A program made the position numbers and the translations under genes. Below are positions 26,301 through 35,068 of a DNA stretch of 48,404 nucleotides, one piece after another. The notes below the pieces were generated by a model, which worked only from the letters and a program-made list of their open reading frames with translations, was not told the origin of the DNA and did no database searches. Source of the DNA: a virus; the IMG/VR virus record IMGVR_UViG_3300036884_000051, positions 1-48,404 of that record; one strand, written 5' to 3'. How positions within the stretch are numbered: position 1 is the stretch's first letter; the number at the start of each line of letters is the position of its first letter.

Positions 26301-28578
26301 CGTACGAGTCGTACCGTGATGATGTGTCCCACTGACGCATATAGACACGCTCGTAGAGGGTATAGGAAGCCTTCGGGTCATCGTATGTTACTCCACCGTA
26401 TTCTCGGACGCTGAGAAGAACGTTGGGTATGCCGTAACATGCAAGGATGAGTTTGATGGCTTCTTCTGTTCCCTTGGTCTTGAAAATTTGAGGGAGAGTA
26501 TTGAGAATACGATTACGAATCGTCTTCAATCTCTCTTCTGCGGACATCTGGTTGAGTCCTGCCATCTGGTCACTGGTGAGATAGTTGTTGAGCAGGTTGG
26601 CTTGTTCAAGGGAGTCGTCCTGCTTCCACCCGAACGTACTGAGCATGTAATCAACCACTCGGCGAGTGAATTCGCTCGTCGGGTCATTGCCAAGCTTCTT
26701 TTCAGACGGCATGTTGGCAATGTAAATGTAGATGTTATCGAAGAAGTGACCCACCATTGACAAGAAGATGATGTAGTCATCATTGTCAGAATTGGAAAGA
26801 ACATGCTCGGGGCAGGTATTGACTAAGCTGTCTCGATTATCCTTGTCATACGCCGTTGCCGCAGTGTCTTGGTCGGCCACATAACTGGCACTAACGAAGG
26901 CTCTATTCTCATAGTCATAGTTTCCCTGATTGTACAGGTAGGATTCATAACCATCAAAGGTACTGACAATGCTATCCATCTGCCCCTGAATGGAAGTGTA
27001 TTCCTTGTCGTAATATGGGTATATGCTCCCACTGGCTGCGAGGAATGTCGTAGCCGTGGTATTCAATGCTTCAAGCGATGCACTCAGACCGTAGAGACTG
27101 ATGGCCTTGTTCTTGAAAATCTTGAGCCGCATCTCGGCAGACGAGAATACGACAAAGTTACTGAAATTTGTATAATCCACCGACAACTCACCGATGTTTT
27201 TGCTAATCGCAATTTGACGCTCCGTTGAATCGTCTTGCTTCAAATCATTAGCCGTATAGGCCATGTTTGTATTTGTAAGACTTGCGTTAGGAGTTGGTAT
27301 GGAGAAGTTCGGAGGCCCAATCGTATGGACGGTTTGAGACACGTCAGCCTTAATAATGGCACTGACAACGTACGGAACCAGCGAAATGTTAGAGACCCAG
27401 CAATGAGTCTGCGCTGGAAGGTCAGTCGGCAATTCATCCTTAAGCTTGACAAGCAGAGTAAGTGGGTCCGTTGGACTGGTCCGTTCATCCATCATGCCGA
27501 TACTGAGAATCGGGAGCAGACGGTTGTCACCAACATTCAAAGCATTCTTAAAGTATCCGAAATACTTGTCGTTGTAAGCTGCTCGAAGAGTCGTGGAAAT
27601 TGGAGTGTAGAAATACTTGGTGAAGTAATCATACACAAATGCCTTCGCATTTACGTATTCCTGCGATGGGTGGGGACCAGCCGCCGAGAACTTTCGTTCA
27701 ATTGACGCCGAAACAAAGCCTTGGAAGTGAGTATCAATAGCATCAAAATCAACAACCATCGTCGAGTTCGACAGAAGGTAGTTGTTGAAGTACGTGCTGA
27801 TACCCTGTATGCGAATGAAGTTCTGACTTATGACTTCCAACCCTGTCACTGACAGGACAGGCGTCGAAGAATATAGCAATAAGTCTTCGTAAATGTTCTT
27901 GAAGAACATCAGCATTCCACCATCGGACGGAATGAAGAAGAGGTTCTTGATGGTATTTACCTCATTGGTATAGAGAGGGGAAACCTTGTTGAAGATGTTT
28001 CCATATGGGCAGTCTTTTACCAGATTCACGTACAACGACGATACGTCGTTCATCAAGAACTTGTGCTGGCAAAATGCCGTGTATGAGTCGTTGAAATCGG
28101 AGATTGGGTAAAGCTTCAATTCCTTCCTCGATGGGGCAATATCCTTGATGACAAGCGGATTGTCGGGGTTGCCCGCCATCTCACGAGTCGTATTGTATGT
28201 GAGGAAGAAACTTCCACTCGGGATATAGAAGGATGCCGACACTTGGTCAGCGGGGTCCATCAATATGTCCTCGGTCTTGTGGAGGATATAGTCAGGCTTG
28301 AGAGCCTGATACGAATAGGTAACAACATTGTTCAGCGTATTGTAGTACGCAACTGTTACAGTGTCATAGCTCTTGGATTGGTAAAGAGTGTTCCATCCGA
28401 TTTGCTTTTTGTCCCTATCCCATAGCCCCACTTCAACTACGTCATATTCTGATAGGCCAAACCATAGGTCCGTTTGAAACCCCTTCGTGAACATGGAATA
28501 CTCCGTCGAGTTCAGGTATGAACCCGTATTCAAGCTACTTGAGCTATTGGAAACCATCTGGTATGATGTGTAGTCCAT
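23344..28578 (-). CDS. Giant baseplate/tail protein with LamG-like, PKD and repeated C-terminal domains
   Basis: A 1744-aa protein, the largest in the window. The N-terminal ~690 residues are unassigned virion sequence. LPQIFKTKGTEEAIKL...CYGIPN near residue 700 is a motif of phage baseplate proteins. A LamG/concanavalin-like sandwich follows at about 745-950. Two PKD domains lie near 1300-1420; the first has the classic WDFGDG. Two related Cys-bounded domains end the protein (about 1473-1611 and 1623-1744), each closing with an N-P or S-P turn and a final C-P; a third copy ends the protein at 41487. It lies two genes downstream of the gp6-like wedge gene. A peripheral baseplate/adhesin role is inferred. 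Confidence 0.85.
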   Translation of the reverse strand: MDYTSYQMVSNSSSSLNTGSYLNSTEYSMFTKGFQTDLWFGLSEYDVVEVGLWDRDKKQIGWNTLYQSKSYDTVTVAYYNTLNNVVTYSYQALKPDYILHKTEDILMDPADQVSASFYIPSGSFFLTYNTTREMAGNPDNPLVIKDIAPSRKELKLYPISDFNDSYTAFCQHKFLMNDVSSLYVNLVKDCPYGNIFNKVSPLYTNEVNTIKNLFFIPSDGGMLMFFKNIYEDLLLYSSTPVLSVTGLEVISQNFIRIQGISTYFNNYLLSNSTMVVDFDAIDTHFQGFVSASIERKFSAAGPHPSQEYVNAKAFVYDYFTKYFYTPISTTLRAAYNDKYFGYFKNALNVGDNRLLPILSIGMMDERTSPTDPLTLLVKLKDELPTDLPAQTHCWVSNISLVPYVVSAIIKADVSQTVHTIGPPNFSIPTPNASLTNTNMAYTANDLKQDDSTERQIAISKNIGELSVDYTNFSNFVVFSSAEMRLKIFKNKAISLYGLSASLEALNTTATTFLAASGSIYPYYDKEYTSIQGQMDSIVSTFDGYESYLYNQGNYDYENRAFVSASYVADQDTAATAYDKDNRDSLVNTCPEHVLSNSDNDDYIIFLSMVGHFFDNIYIYIANMPSEKKLGNDPTSEFTRRVVDYMLSTFGWKQDDSLEQANLLNNYLTSDQMAGLNQMSAEERLKTIRNRILNTLPQIFKTKGTEEAIKLILACYGIPNVLLSVREYGGVTYDDPKASYTLYERVYMRQWDTSSRYDSYDLQLPTGSHTYLFKVSVDGSEPYTYGKEQILFGRVEGTNRQSIAGSGEWAVGFVRIPKQNTGQLFFRIGTKGSEAFKMYSQEFPLFDGNIYSVMLRRNYPDLGFEFDPNYDAIPAKYDLFVKRNEFGNQLVNLTSSAVCYDTASNIRFGDGGLLKIGGWFADQNGQGYTGCFDKFQVWRDPVPDANAEDYTNNFSAYSYRGTGSIPYESLYFRMHTDYPFNQLDTGMWVNGNPYFAISSSMKLNTLYGESDANVDYLVSSMAWSGSTIMVDGQCGPVSQSVYPYQFKVIDYPSTWGISKYGPNRFRNEKTRFVSQSVEARFDNLGRSTYVDPSATAPDSNQVGFFVDPQDFKNRDIVRYFGNFDFMDAIGDPGYQYSESYDSLRMFRKEYSSDRNQYSGSRTLFNEILTTYKLYFNRSVFESIKNVIPARTNALLGVVIEPTILERPKYQLKAIDSVADFAVTASMNHYAFDSASLVSMSVQLIPTQSLNLNLGYLSLPNADYPVNYGGNYIRDLSDDFEHGHFAAGVPPRTIDFSAYLPCYANSLILDGYSPLTVQFVNNSFGATKYVWDFGDGHSSTEFAPSHTYDEARTYTVTLVGYYGAFGLHKILTDYITVKNYVISADFDGNPKRGMAPLEVSFSNLSTNANTYLWQFGPTLTSTAFGPTQSFVIPGTYTIMLTATSDPIGCGTTYSDIENKPSYLIIDPPADNCGGPYLQAFAGGNFGDKFFSQQYIGSLGHLTTPVTFSYDVATSASRYVVTINGNTMLDTLWLCSGSADQTMADNINNALIPYGPNPIPPYISASISPTNNLVATPGSGTLYFNKTDALNITYVTVYNPFNTTCSYTMSCPTLEPPPIVIPPTLPCGGGISPSGNVVPYPYYTDYPVQLGSGTGTVVLTFNAFTVPDRFQVIYDGVVVINPEGYWRGTNNTTYRNQLNALGFYETIVSPGQGTAQFTKTTATPYAILRIWSPLAGTAWNAKLACPV

Positions 28579-28579
28579 G

Positions 28580-29050
28580 TTATATCTTCCGGTTTGGTTG
28601 TGGCATTAGCGGAGCATATGGAAATGTATCCGAAAAGTTGGCGTCTATTCGACCTTGGCCAAGGGCTTTCCTAAGTTCCAAAATGACTTGCTTTACCACC
28701 TGAGAATCCGAAGCGTTACTTGTATTACCGCTTTCAGCAATAAGGTTATCCAATTGAACCTTCAAGGTGGAGTTTTCCTGCTGAATGATGCCCAATTGCT
28801 GTGTCAATGTATCCAAACTCGCCGTAGATTCAACCGACCCAGTGTCGGGGGAAAACTCAAGAAAATTGGGGTCATAGAACTTCTTGATTTTGGCATTGTC
28901 ATACACCACGTTGGTCAATGGAAGTGCCAGATAAACCTGTGAGAAGTCAGCCGAGGAACTGTTGAAATACAAATTCCCCACGGCGTCGAATTTGTATTCG
29001 TAAGTGCCGTTCTGCTGAAACTCTAGGATGTTAGGGGAAAAGTCAGCCAT
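28580..29050 (-). CDS. Small baseplate-region protein with coiled coil
   Basis: A 156-aa protein. The N-terminal half (FQQNGTYEYKFDAVGNLYF) is beta-like. Residues about 78-112 (LDTLTQQLGIIQQEN...LKVQLDNLI) form a clear coiled coil, and the end is Pro-rich. It sits between the DNRLRE-like protein and the giant baseplate protein with 1-3 nt gaps, so it is in the baseplate operon. It may be an oligomerisation adaptor. Confidence 0.75.
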   Translation of the reverse strand: MADFSPNILEFQQNGTYEYKFDAVGNLYFNSSSADFSQVYLALPLTNVVYDNAKIKKFYDPNFLEFSPDTGSVESTASLDTLTQQLGIIQQENSTLKVQLDNLIAESGNTSNASDSQVVKQVILELRKALGQGRIDANFSDTFPYAPLMPQPNRKI

Positions 29051-29053
29051 AGC

Positions 29054-31534
29054 TTACCTTGTAATCTTGAATGTCTTGCCAGTGTCAATCGTATCAATCT
29101 GTGACCCGTCCTGAACCCGAATCAAAATACGATAGTATCTCTCTTGCGGGAGCGACGTGGTATCCACGAGGAAATAGTTCCCTTCGGGATATGCACAGCT
29201 TATCTGAGTATAACTATCGAAATCCATTACGATTTCGTCGGTCTGGTTGTCCTTCAACGCATAATATGACGATGTAGGCAAGAATTCAGGAACAAGATAT
29301 TGCTCTTGCTGAGGGGAAATTCCATAGTATTTCAGCGGGAACTTCATTCGCCCGAAGACATTTACTTTGATAATGTCGCCTGCCTTGTATTCTGGCTGCA
29401 AGTTTCCAATGTTGATACTAAATGGACGTTCTATATCGAGGGGATACAGAAAACTGGACGTGAAATTCACGCTGCTGGTGTAAGCAAAACTAGATGTCGT
29501 CGCACTTCCCGTCAATTGTAATGTGACGTACCCACCAATGAGCGGACCATCCACAAACTGACCAACGAAGCTGGCGCTGGTTACGCTCTGAGTAACCGAG
29601 GCTGAAATAGAAGCGGAGATTGTGTAGAGGCCCAGTGCCGTTCCATGAACGTACAACCCGCTTATGAAGGCAGTCACATACGGATATGACGGCTGAGGCA
29701 TCGGAATGATGCACGTAGCACCAATCAGAGATGCACTATTCCACGACCCAGTGAGACCAGCATAGAGAATTTTGTAGTTCTCGTAGTAGGCTGTGAATGT
29801 GTCACCGCCAAACGGCCCACCTGTAAATGAACCCGCCATCAACTGTACGGAGTGTGAAAGTCCGCATGAGGTTGTGACGCAGGTGTTCGGAGTAATTGGA
29901 ATGAGACTCGACCATCCCACTTCATCGCCGCCCCAAACCCACTCTAAGTTGAGATAGGTATATGGGTTAGTAGTTGCGGGGAAGTCAGGCGTTCCGTATG
30001 GAGATTCCATCGGGGCAGTGGCACAACGAGTATGAATTTCGGTTGGTAAATTGACAGTTACACCAAGTATCGAAATCAAACCTTCCGTAGGACCAAACAC
30101 GGGAACTCCCGCAATATTTCCTGAGAACCCAATCGCCGAGATAAATCCGACAAAATACTCGTTCGTCTCGTCGAGATAGTATCCCGAAGCAGTACCTTGC
30201 AAGGCGAGGGCCAACCCTCGCAGGCTTCCCATGAATTGGCCCGAATATGCGGGCATGGAAACATCACCCACGATATATCCCCCGATGTTTGTTCCACTAA
30301 TTGCGCTACTGGTTACTTCTGTATTCACTCCATCAACTGACCCCGTGAAACTGGCTGAGAACAATCCGCTTCCCGTGAAACTGCCCGTAGCGTTTGCCAC
30401 GCCATAGAATGACCCCGTGAAACTGCCCGTAAATTGTTGAACAAAGCTTCCCGTGATTAGAGAATTGCTCGCCGTAATGAAATGCGAGAAGATATTCAGA
30501 AATGACGAACCCGAGAAGTTACCATTCACCCCGCCCGCCCCCGTGAGGGATGACCCATTAGCTATGGTAGTCGAAGACCCCGAAGAGTACGAAATAACAG
30601 CACTGGCTGTCATATAGCTTCCTGTGGTGAATTCCCAGTCGTTGGCCCATCCTACGTCAAGGATAGGCGAATAAATGGTGTTGGTATCTTCGCTGAAATA
30701 CTTGAGCAGGAATCCTGACCCCGTTGGATGGAATTCGTCTGAGGACATAACAACAAACCCGTTGTTTGGAAGACCCGCAAGCCACTGATTGACAATTGGA
30801 GTCACATCCATATCGAGGTCGGCTGATTTGTATCGGAAACTCTGCGTGCAATAGGTTGGAACAAACGATGAGCCAGTAACGGCCCACGGTGTCCCACCAT
30901 TATAATCACGATAGACCCAGCTTGCGCCAGTATCAGACCCACCATCCGAGGCGTATCCATCCCCCATTACCCAGCTTTCACTGATTGGTGCCACGAAGAC
31001 CGAGTATTCAATCGGCAACTGGTACTCGTTGCAAATCTTCACTTTCAAATGGAAGGATGCACTAACGATGTCACCCGCTACAATAGAGCGAGAGATAGCC
31101 AGCAAATCAAATTGAACAAGCGCACGGTCAACATATGACGCAACCGTGTATTCACGACTACGTTCCTGACGTGTATCCACGCCAGAGGCGGTGCCATAGA
31201 GGCAGATAAGCTGTCCATTGATGATACTCCCCGTGAAATCGGGGACGCTAAATGAACTGGTGAAGTATCCCGTAACACTACCCGATAGAGTTGCGCTTGA
31301 ACTCACATCAGTTCCTATTACAGACCCCGTGAACTGTCCCGTGAAATCCTGCACCCCAACATGGACAAACACCGCACTGACGTAAGTATAGTCTTTGGTT
31401 GGGCTTATGTATCCGACAATAGAGTTGTCGGTTCCCACTTGGAGGATTTCGTCAACGCCAAAATTCTTCACGCCCAACCCTACGGGGCGATTGGTGATAT
31501 ACGTGTCTTGAGATGGGAATATGTAGTGATGCAT
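29054..31534 (-). CDS. Tail protein with DNRLRE-like sandwich and Gly-Ser-Phe repeats
   Basis: An 826-aa protein. Residues about 130-295 resemble a DNRLRE-type beta-sandwich (ALVQFDL early; VNQWLAGLPNNGFVVMSSDE late), found in secreted and surface proteins. Two repeat tracts of Gly-Ser-Phe-Thr units (TGSFTGSF, FTGQFTGS, FTGSGLFSASFTGSV) lie within and beside it and look like short fibrous shafts. The end (RYYRILIRVQDGSQIDTIDTG) is unassigned. It directly follows the gp6-like wedge gene with a 2-nt gap and starts without a Shine-Dalgarno, so translational coupling is likely. Confidence 0.8.
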   Translation of the reverse strand: MHHYIFPSQDTYITNRPVGLGVKNFGVDEILQVGTDNSIVGYISPTKDYTYVSAVFVHVGVQDFTGQFTGSVIGTDVSSSATLSGSVTGYFTSSFSVPDFTGSIINGQLICLYGTASGVDTRQERSREYTVASYVDRALVQFDLLAISRSIVAGDIVSASFHLKVKICNEYQLPIEYSVFVAPISESWVMGDGYASDGGSDTGASWVYRDYNGGTPWAVTGSSFVPTYCTQSFRYKSADLDMDVTPIVNQWLAGLPNNGFVVMSSDEFHPTGSGFLLKYFSEDTNTIYSPILDVGWANDWEFTTGSYMTASAVISYSSGSSTTIANGSSLTGAGGVNGNFSGSSFLNIFSHFITASNSLITGSFVQQFTGSFTGSFYGVANATGSFTGSGLFSASFTGSVDGVNTEVTSSAISGTNIGGYIVGDVSMPAYSGQFMGSLRGLALALQGTASGYYLDETNEYFVGFISAIGFSGNIAGVPVFGPTEGLISILGVTVNLPTEIHTRCATAPMESPYGTPDFPATTNPYTYLNLEWVWGGDEVGWSSLIPITPNTCVTTSCGLSHSVQLMAGSFTGGPFGGDTFTAYYENYKILYAGLTGSWNSASLIGATCIIPMPQPSYPYVTAFISGLYVHGTALGLYTISASISASVTQSVTSASFVGQFVDGPLIGGYVTLQLTGSATTSSFAYTSSVNFTSSFLYPLDIERPFSINIGNLQPEYKAGDIIKVNVFGRMKFPLKYYGISPQQEQYLVPEFLPTSSYYALKDNQTDEIVMDFDSYTQISCAYPEGNYFLVDTTSLPQERYYRILIRVQDGSQIDTIDTGKTFKITR

Positions 31535-31536
31535 AC

Positions 31537-33516
31537 TTAGAGTACCGAGCCTTTGATGTCACTATCGGGATACCTTACCTCGAAAATCGAGGGGTCCACC
31601 GATGGGTAGATAATCCCATTCTTAATCGCTGCCGCAATATCATACTGCACGGGAGAGTAATCTCCATCCAAGGCGGTCTTGTTATAAATATCAACACTCA
31701 CCACCGATTGCACACCATCAACTTTGGCAATCTCAAGCTGCAATTGGCTTATATTGATTGGCTGTGAAAAGTTCCACTGGTCAATGTTGAAGAAATCCTG
31801 CACGGACGAGATACAATTACTCAGTACATCCTTCTTGTTGTGTCCTTTGTACACCGTAATGGTGAAATTCACCCCGACATTGATGACATAGCCGTCAATG
31901 ATATTGACACCATCCGTAATCATTCGGTACTGCTTAAGATAGGTAATCAGGTTTGAAATGAGGGCGGGGTTTGACTTCATCAACTGCTTCTGAGCGTTGT
32001 AGGTCAGAATATAGACGTTGATGGCGAAGGGGTTCGTATTGTCATAGGCAATGCGGCGAAAGTAGTTGTTGTCACTGTTATCAACGACTTGAGCAATGTT
32101 ATTCTGGTCAACCACCCCGAGCAGGATTTTATTGACCCCGACTTGTAAGCTGGTATCCGCAATGATTTGCGCCTTCGCAATAGCTCCGAACTGAGCAGGC
32201 ATCGAATAGATGCGAACCAGATAGTCACCCTGAGTAACTGTTCTGTTTTGAGCAGCAAAGTTGGCCATTGCGTTCATTCGGATTTCATCGTCGGTTTCCG
32301 CATCCTTACCACCGGTGCATGGGGACGGGTTTGTTACCGCCAAAGAATTTTCTACTGTCTTGAGCAAATTGACTTGTTCGGGCAACAGACCTTCCGATGG
32401 ATTGTCAAACACGGCTGACACTACGTCACGAATTTCGTCGGCTTGGCAGTTGGATTGTAGTCCTCCACCAATAGTATAGCGAATGGTCAGAGTAGTGTTC
32501 TGCGGGGCAATGCCGTAGCTCTCGTTCTTCAAGAAGCTACTTGGGTCCAACGGTACATTGACTTCATTGATATTGCTTAGACCTACACCAAGTAAGTCGG
32601 AATCGAACGTCATGAGTTCATCATCAACACCATTGACCCCAGCGCCGAACTGAACTGTAGTTAGGTTGTTTTCGTCAATCGTAGTCACAAACTTGCGGGA
32701 GGTCTTGAGATAGTTCAAGATGTACGGCACCGAGTCCTTATACTGGGACAATGACCCTTCGTACTGAGCATCGTTTGGAACGGCAATAGGAACCATGCCT
32801 TGGGCGAGGTAATCCACTTCATACCACTTATTGTTGTCTGAATCCACAATGTCAAGGACTTGAAGGACATTCGCCTCACTCAATTGGATTGTGAAATATG
32901 GAGATGGGTTCCCCACGACAATATTACGGCTCAATATCTGTCCAGAACTTACTGGCCCCTGCTTGGTCAGCAAGAAGAACTGCGGGGTTCCGTCATCGTT
33001 TCTGGCGTAGATTTGTTCAGCCCGTGGTGACACCGAGGAACTGACAGAGAAATCAACCGCTGAGGTCAGAATGTAATAGGCTCCGTTATTGTTGGAAAAT
33101 TGCGTGTTCTCCTTGACGGTTAGCATGTAATTGGAGTCGGGATAGAATGTTCCCGAACCATTGTCGGCGGCAGGACAAAGCTGTTGTAGATTCACAACGC
33201 CCGTTGCTGCGGTGGAAGGTTTGATTTTGTATCCCAAATACCTTGCAAGGCCAATGATGTTCTTACGTTCCGTGGCACTTTGGAGTGTCGTTTCCTTGAA
33301 GATGTAGTCCGTATAGTAGCTGAGGACATCACCGACATAAGCGGCTTGCTCGATGAACATCATGCCGGGTGCGGCAGGAGAAAAGTCCTTGTAGGTGTTT
33401 GGATAATAGACCTTGGCAAAGTTAATGAGTGCATCACGCAACTGAGCAAAATCTCGGTTGATGTAGCGAATATCCTTGGAATTCGGCTGAAAACTTTTCT
33501 GTGTAGTTGAACTCAT
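31537..33516 (-). CDS. Baseplate wedge protein, gp6-like (J-type)
   Basis: A 659-aa core wedge subunit of the contractile-tail baseplate. The N-terminus (IRYINRDFAQLRDALINFAK...YYPNTYKDF) and AYVGDVLSYYTDYIFKE near residues 60-75 are the standard opening of gp6/J proteins. Later blocks include RMNAMANFAAQNRTVTQGDY near residue 420 and DFFNIDQWNFSQPINISQL near 590, the C-terminal fold of the family. T4 gp6 is of similar length. The ATG shares a base with the upstream homing endonuclease stop (TAATG), so its translation is coupled to an inserted selfish gene. Confidence 0.93.
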   Translation of the reverse strand: MSSTTQKSFQPNSKDIRYINRDFAQLRDALINFAKVYYPNTYKDFSPAAPGMMFIEQAAYVGDVLSYYTDYIFKETTLQSATERKNIIGLARYLGYKIKPSTAATGVVNLQQLCPAADNGSGTFYPDSNYMLTVKENTQFSNNNGAYYILTSAVDFSVSSSVSPRAEQIYARNDDGTPQFFLLTKQGPVSSGQILSRNIVVGNPSPYFTIQLSEANVLQVLDIVDSDNNKWYEVDYLAQGMVPIAVPNDAQYEGSLSQYKDSVPYILNYLKTSRKFVTTIDENNLTTVQFGAGVNGVDDELMTFDSDLLGVGLSNINEVNVPLDPSSFLKNESYGIAPQNTTLTIRYTIGGGLQSNCQADEIRDVVSAVFDNPSEGLLPEQVNLLKTVENSLAVTNPSPCTGGKDAETDDEIRMNAMANFAAQNRTVTQGDYLVRIYSMPAQFGAIAKAQIIADTSLQVGVNKILLGVVDQNNIAQVVDNSDNNYFRRIAYDNTNPFAINVYILTYNAQKQLMKSNPALISNLITYLKQYRMITDGVNIIDGYVINVGVNFTITVYKGHNKKDVLSNCISSVQDFFNIDQWNFSQPINISQLQLEIAKVDGVQSVVSVDIYNKTALDGDYSPVQYDIAAAIKNGIIYPSVDPSIFEVRYPDSDIKGSVL

Positions 33517-34142
33517 TATTTGCCTCCCACAACATTAGTCCATTGTTTATTTACAACATCGTATCGCCAAAATCTTTTCGGATTCAGGATTTCTACTATT
33601 TTGTTTTGTCTCACTAAATCTCTTTCCTTTTGTCGTAATGAGGTATGATATTTTCCGTCATACTCTATTACTACATTATTCTTCTTGTCGTAACCATCAA
33701 TATAGCAAAGAAACTCATCTGTGTGGATTTGATAGTTAGGTTCAAACTCAAACCCCATACTATTCCACTTATTCAGTAGTTCTATTTGCCCTCGGTCAAA
33801 AGACTTGCCCAACCATCTGGTTTCTGCAAGTGCTTTTATATGACGTTTTCTAACGTCGGGTCTATGTAATGCCATTTTTACCGTATCCGACGTTTTTTTC
33901 CTTGACAGCGGGTCGGAATATCTTAGTTTTTGAGAAGCGGAGTTTTTCAAACGGGCGTTCTGCGATTGCTTAGTACCCACTTTTCTTTCGCTCAGTTTTT
34001 CCTTGTGCTCATCCGAAAATCGTTTCCCCATTTGACAACAGGACTTACATACCAGATTATTCTTTCTGGCACGATAAAAGTTGCTCGGCAAGGAGTATAT
34101 TATTTTTCTCCCGCACGATGGGCACTGACGTTGATACTTCAT
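33516..34142 (-). CDS. Homing endonuclease, EDxHD-like, paralogue of the gene at 38269
   Basis: A 208-aa protein. CPSCG...CKSCC at residues 8-36 is an N-terminal zinc knuckle, FSDEHKEKLSERK a NUMOD3-type helix, and the C-terminal ~95 residues (WNSMGFEFEPNYQIHTDEF, then NVVIEYDGKYH) a Vsr/EDxHD-type nuclease. The same C-terminal domain, with more than half the residues identical, ends the protein at 38269. It is wedged between the GNAT-like gene and the gp6-like wedge gene without breaking either. Confidence 0.85.
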   Translation of the reverse strand: MKYQRQCPSCGRKIIYSLPSNFYRARKNNLVCKSCCQMGKRFSDEHKEKLSERKVGTKQSQNARLKNSASQKLRYSDPLSRKKTSDTVKMALHRPDVRKRHIKALAETRWLGKSFDRGQIELLNKWNSMGFEFEPNYQIHTDEFLCYIDGYDKKNNVVIEYDGKYHTSLRQKERDLVRQNKIVEILNPKRFWRYDVVNKQWTNVVGGK

Positions 34143-34143
34143 A

Positions 34144-34647
34144 TTATGTCGTCTTCGGCTTCCTTGTCATTATGTTAGCCTCGGGGTGTTTTTCGAACCC
34201 CAATCCTCCGTACCACTTTCGCAGTTGGTCTTTGGACATACCTTTCTGACCCCGCTTAACAAAATCTTTCATAGGAACTGGCTCAAGTTTTAAGAGCAAC
34301 CCCGCTTCATCGGCAACTTGCAAAATACCTTTCAGTGCCTCTCTTGCCTTTCCCTTTCCTCTATGCTCGGGGTCTGTTACAATCGCTTGAATGACATATC
34401 CGTTCAGCATTGGTCGGCTCGGGTCTCCTATCCAAACTTGCCCATTGCGATTAAAAATATCTGTGCGGTCAAGCCCAACTTTTACAATATGGTCTTTATC
34501 CGTAACTGTAGGATACATACCACCACGCCAACGAAACGAATGCTCCGATTGCGGAACGTGATACTCCAACCCGTATTTAGGAAGGAGTGCGATAAACTTT
34601 TCAATCACTTCATCGCCCTCCGTCAGCAATGGTTTCATCTTAATCAT
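34144..34647 (-). CDS. GNAT-like acetyltransferase
   Basis: A 167-aa protein. AIVTDPEHRGKGKAREALKG near residues 89-108 matches the acetyl-CoA loop (Q/R-x2-G-x-G/A) of the GNAT fold, and LRKWYGGLGFEK near 142-153 is the C-terminal signature. Substrate unknown. It stands between gp25- and gp6-like baseplate genes, an unusual place for an enzyme. An AAGG lies before the ATG at 34647; MKPLL three codons later is an alternative start. Confidence 0.82.
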   Translation of the reverse strand: MIKMKPLLTEGDEVIEKFIALLPKYGLEYHVPQSEHSFRWRGGMYPTVTDKDHIVKVGLDRTDIFNRNGQVWIGDPSRPMLNGYVIQAIVTDPEHRGKGKAREALKGILQVADEAGLLLKLEPVPMKDFVKRGQKGMSKDQLRKWYGGLGFEKHPEANIMTRKPKTT

Positions 34648-34648
34648 C

Positions 34649-35068
34649 TTATACCTTATTCACGTCGAGCGTCAGTTCTACTGAATCCGACGCATTGATG
34701 GAATTTATAACAAAAGTAACGACGATGTATAGTTTATAAATATCACGCAGGTCCACACTTTGGTCATCATTCAAGTACTTTACATCCACCGACTTTACGG
34801 TAATCCCGGGAATCCACTGTGTAACGTCCTCTCGAATGATGTTTTCGACCTTTTTGGCGATAAACTCATCATTTTGCTCGAAGACAGCATTCCACAGACG
34901 GCTACCAAACGTCGGGTTCATTCGGCGTTCGCCTTGTCTTGTCCGCAAAAGGTTAGTAATGTTCATCCGATAAGCCGTATAGCTATCGGTGGACTGCTCG
35001 AAATAGCCCACGTTCCCATCTCTAAGTGGGAACGTGATGCCAATCGGAGTATTTTTGACAAGGGCCAT
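34649..35068 (-). CDS. Baseplate wedge protein, gp25-like
   Basis: A 139-aa contractile-tail wedge subunit. The family pattern is clear: ITFPLRDGNVGYF at the N-terminus, then NLLRTRQGERRMNPTFGSRL near residues 38-57, an E-N-I-I-R-E-D helix, and a beta-strand end with DLRDIYKLYIVVTF. In T4 gp25 sits with gp6 and gp53 in the wedge core. It starts with a TAATG overlap to the 232-aa gene stop. A second, coding-embedded TATTTATA (34735-34742) is probably chance. Confidence 0.93.
   Translation of the reverse strand: MALVKNTPIGITFPLRDGNVGYFEQSTDSYTAYRMNITNLLRTRQGERRMNPTFGSRLWNAVFEQNDEFIAKKVENIIREDVTQWIPGITVKSVDVKYLNDDQSVDLRDIYKLYIVVTFVINSINASDSVELTLDVNKV

Noticed and set aside
31683-31690. TATAAATA on the plus strand, a T4-style late promoter
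   Set aside because: It lies inside the gp6-like gene with no gene start within 100 nt on either strand. An AT-rich 8-mer is expected by chance.
34735-34742. TATAAATA on the plus strand within the gp25-like gene
   Set aside because: It encodes the conserved DIYKLYI strand of gp25; no promoter context.
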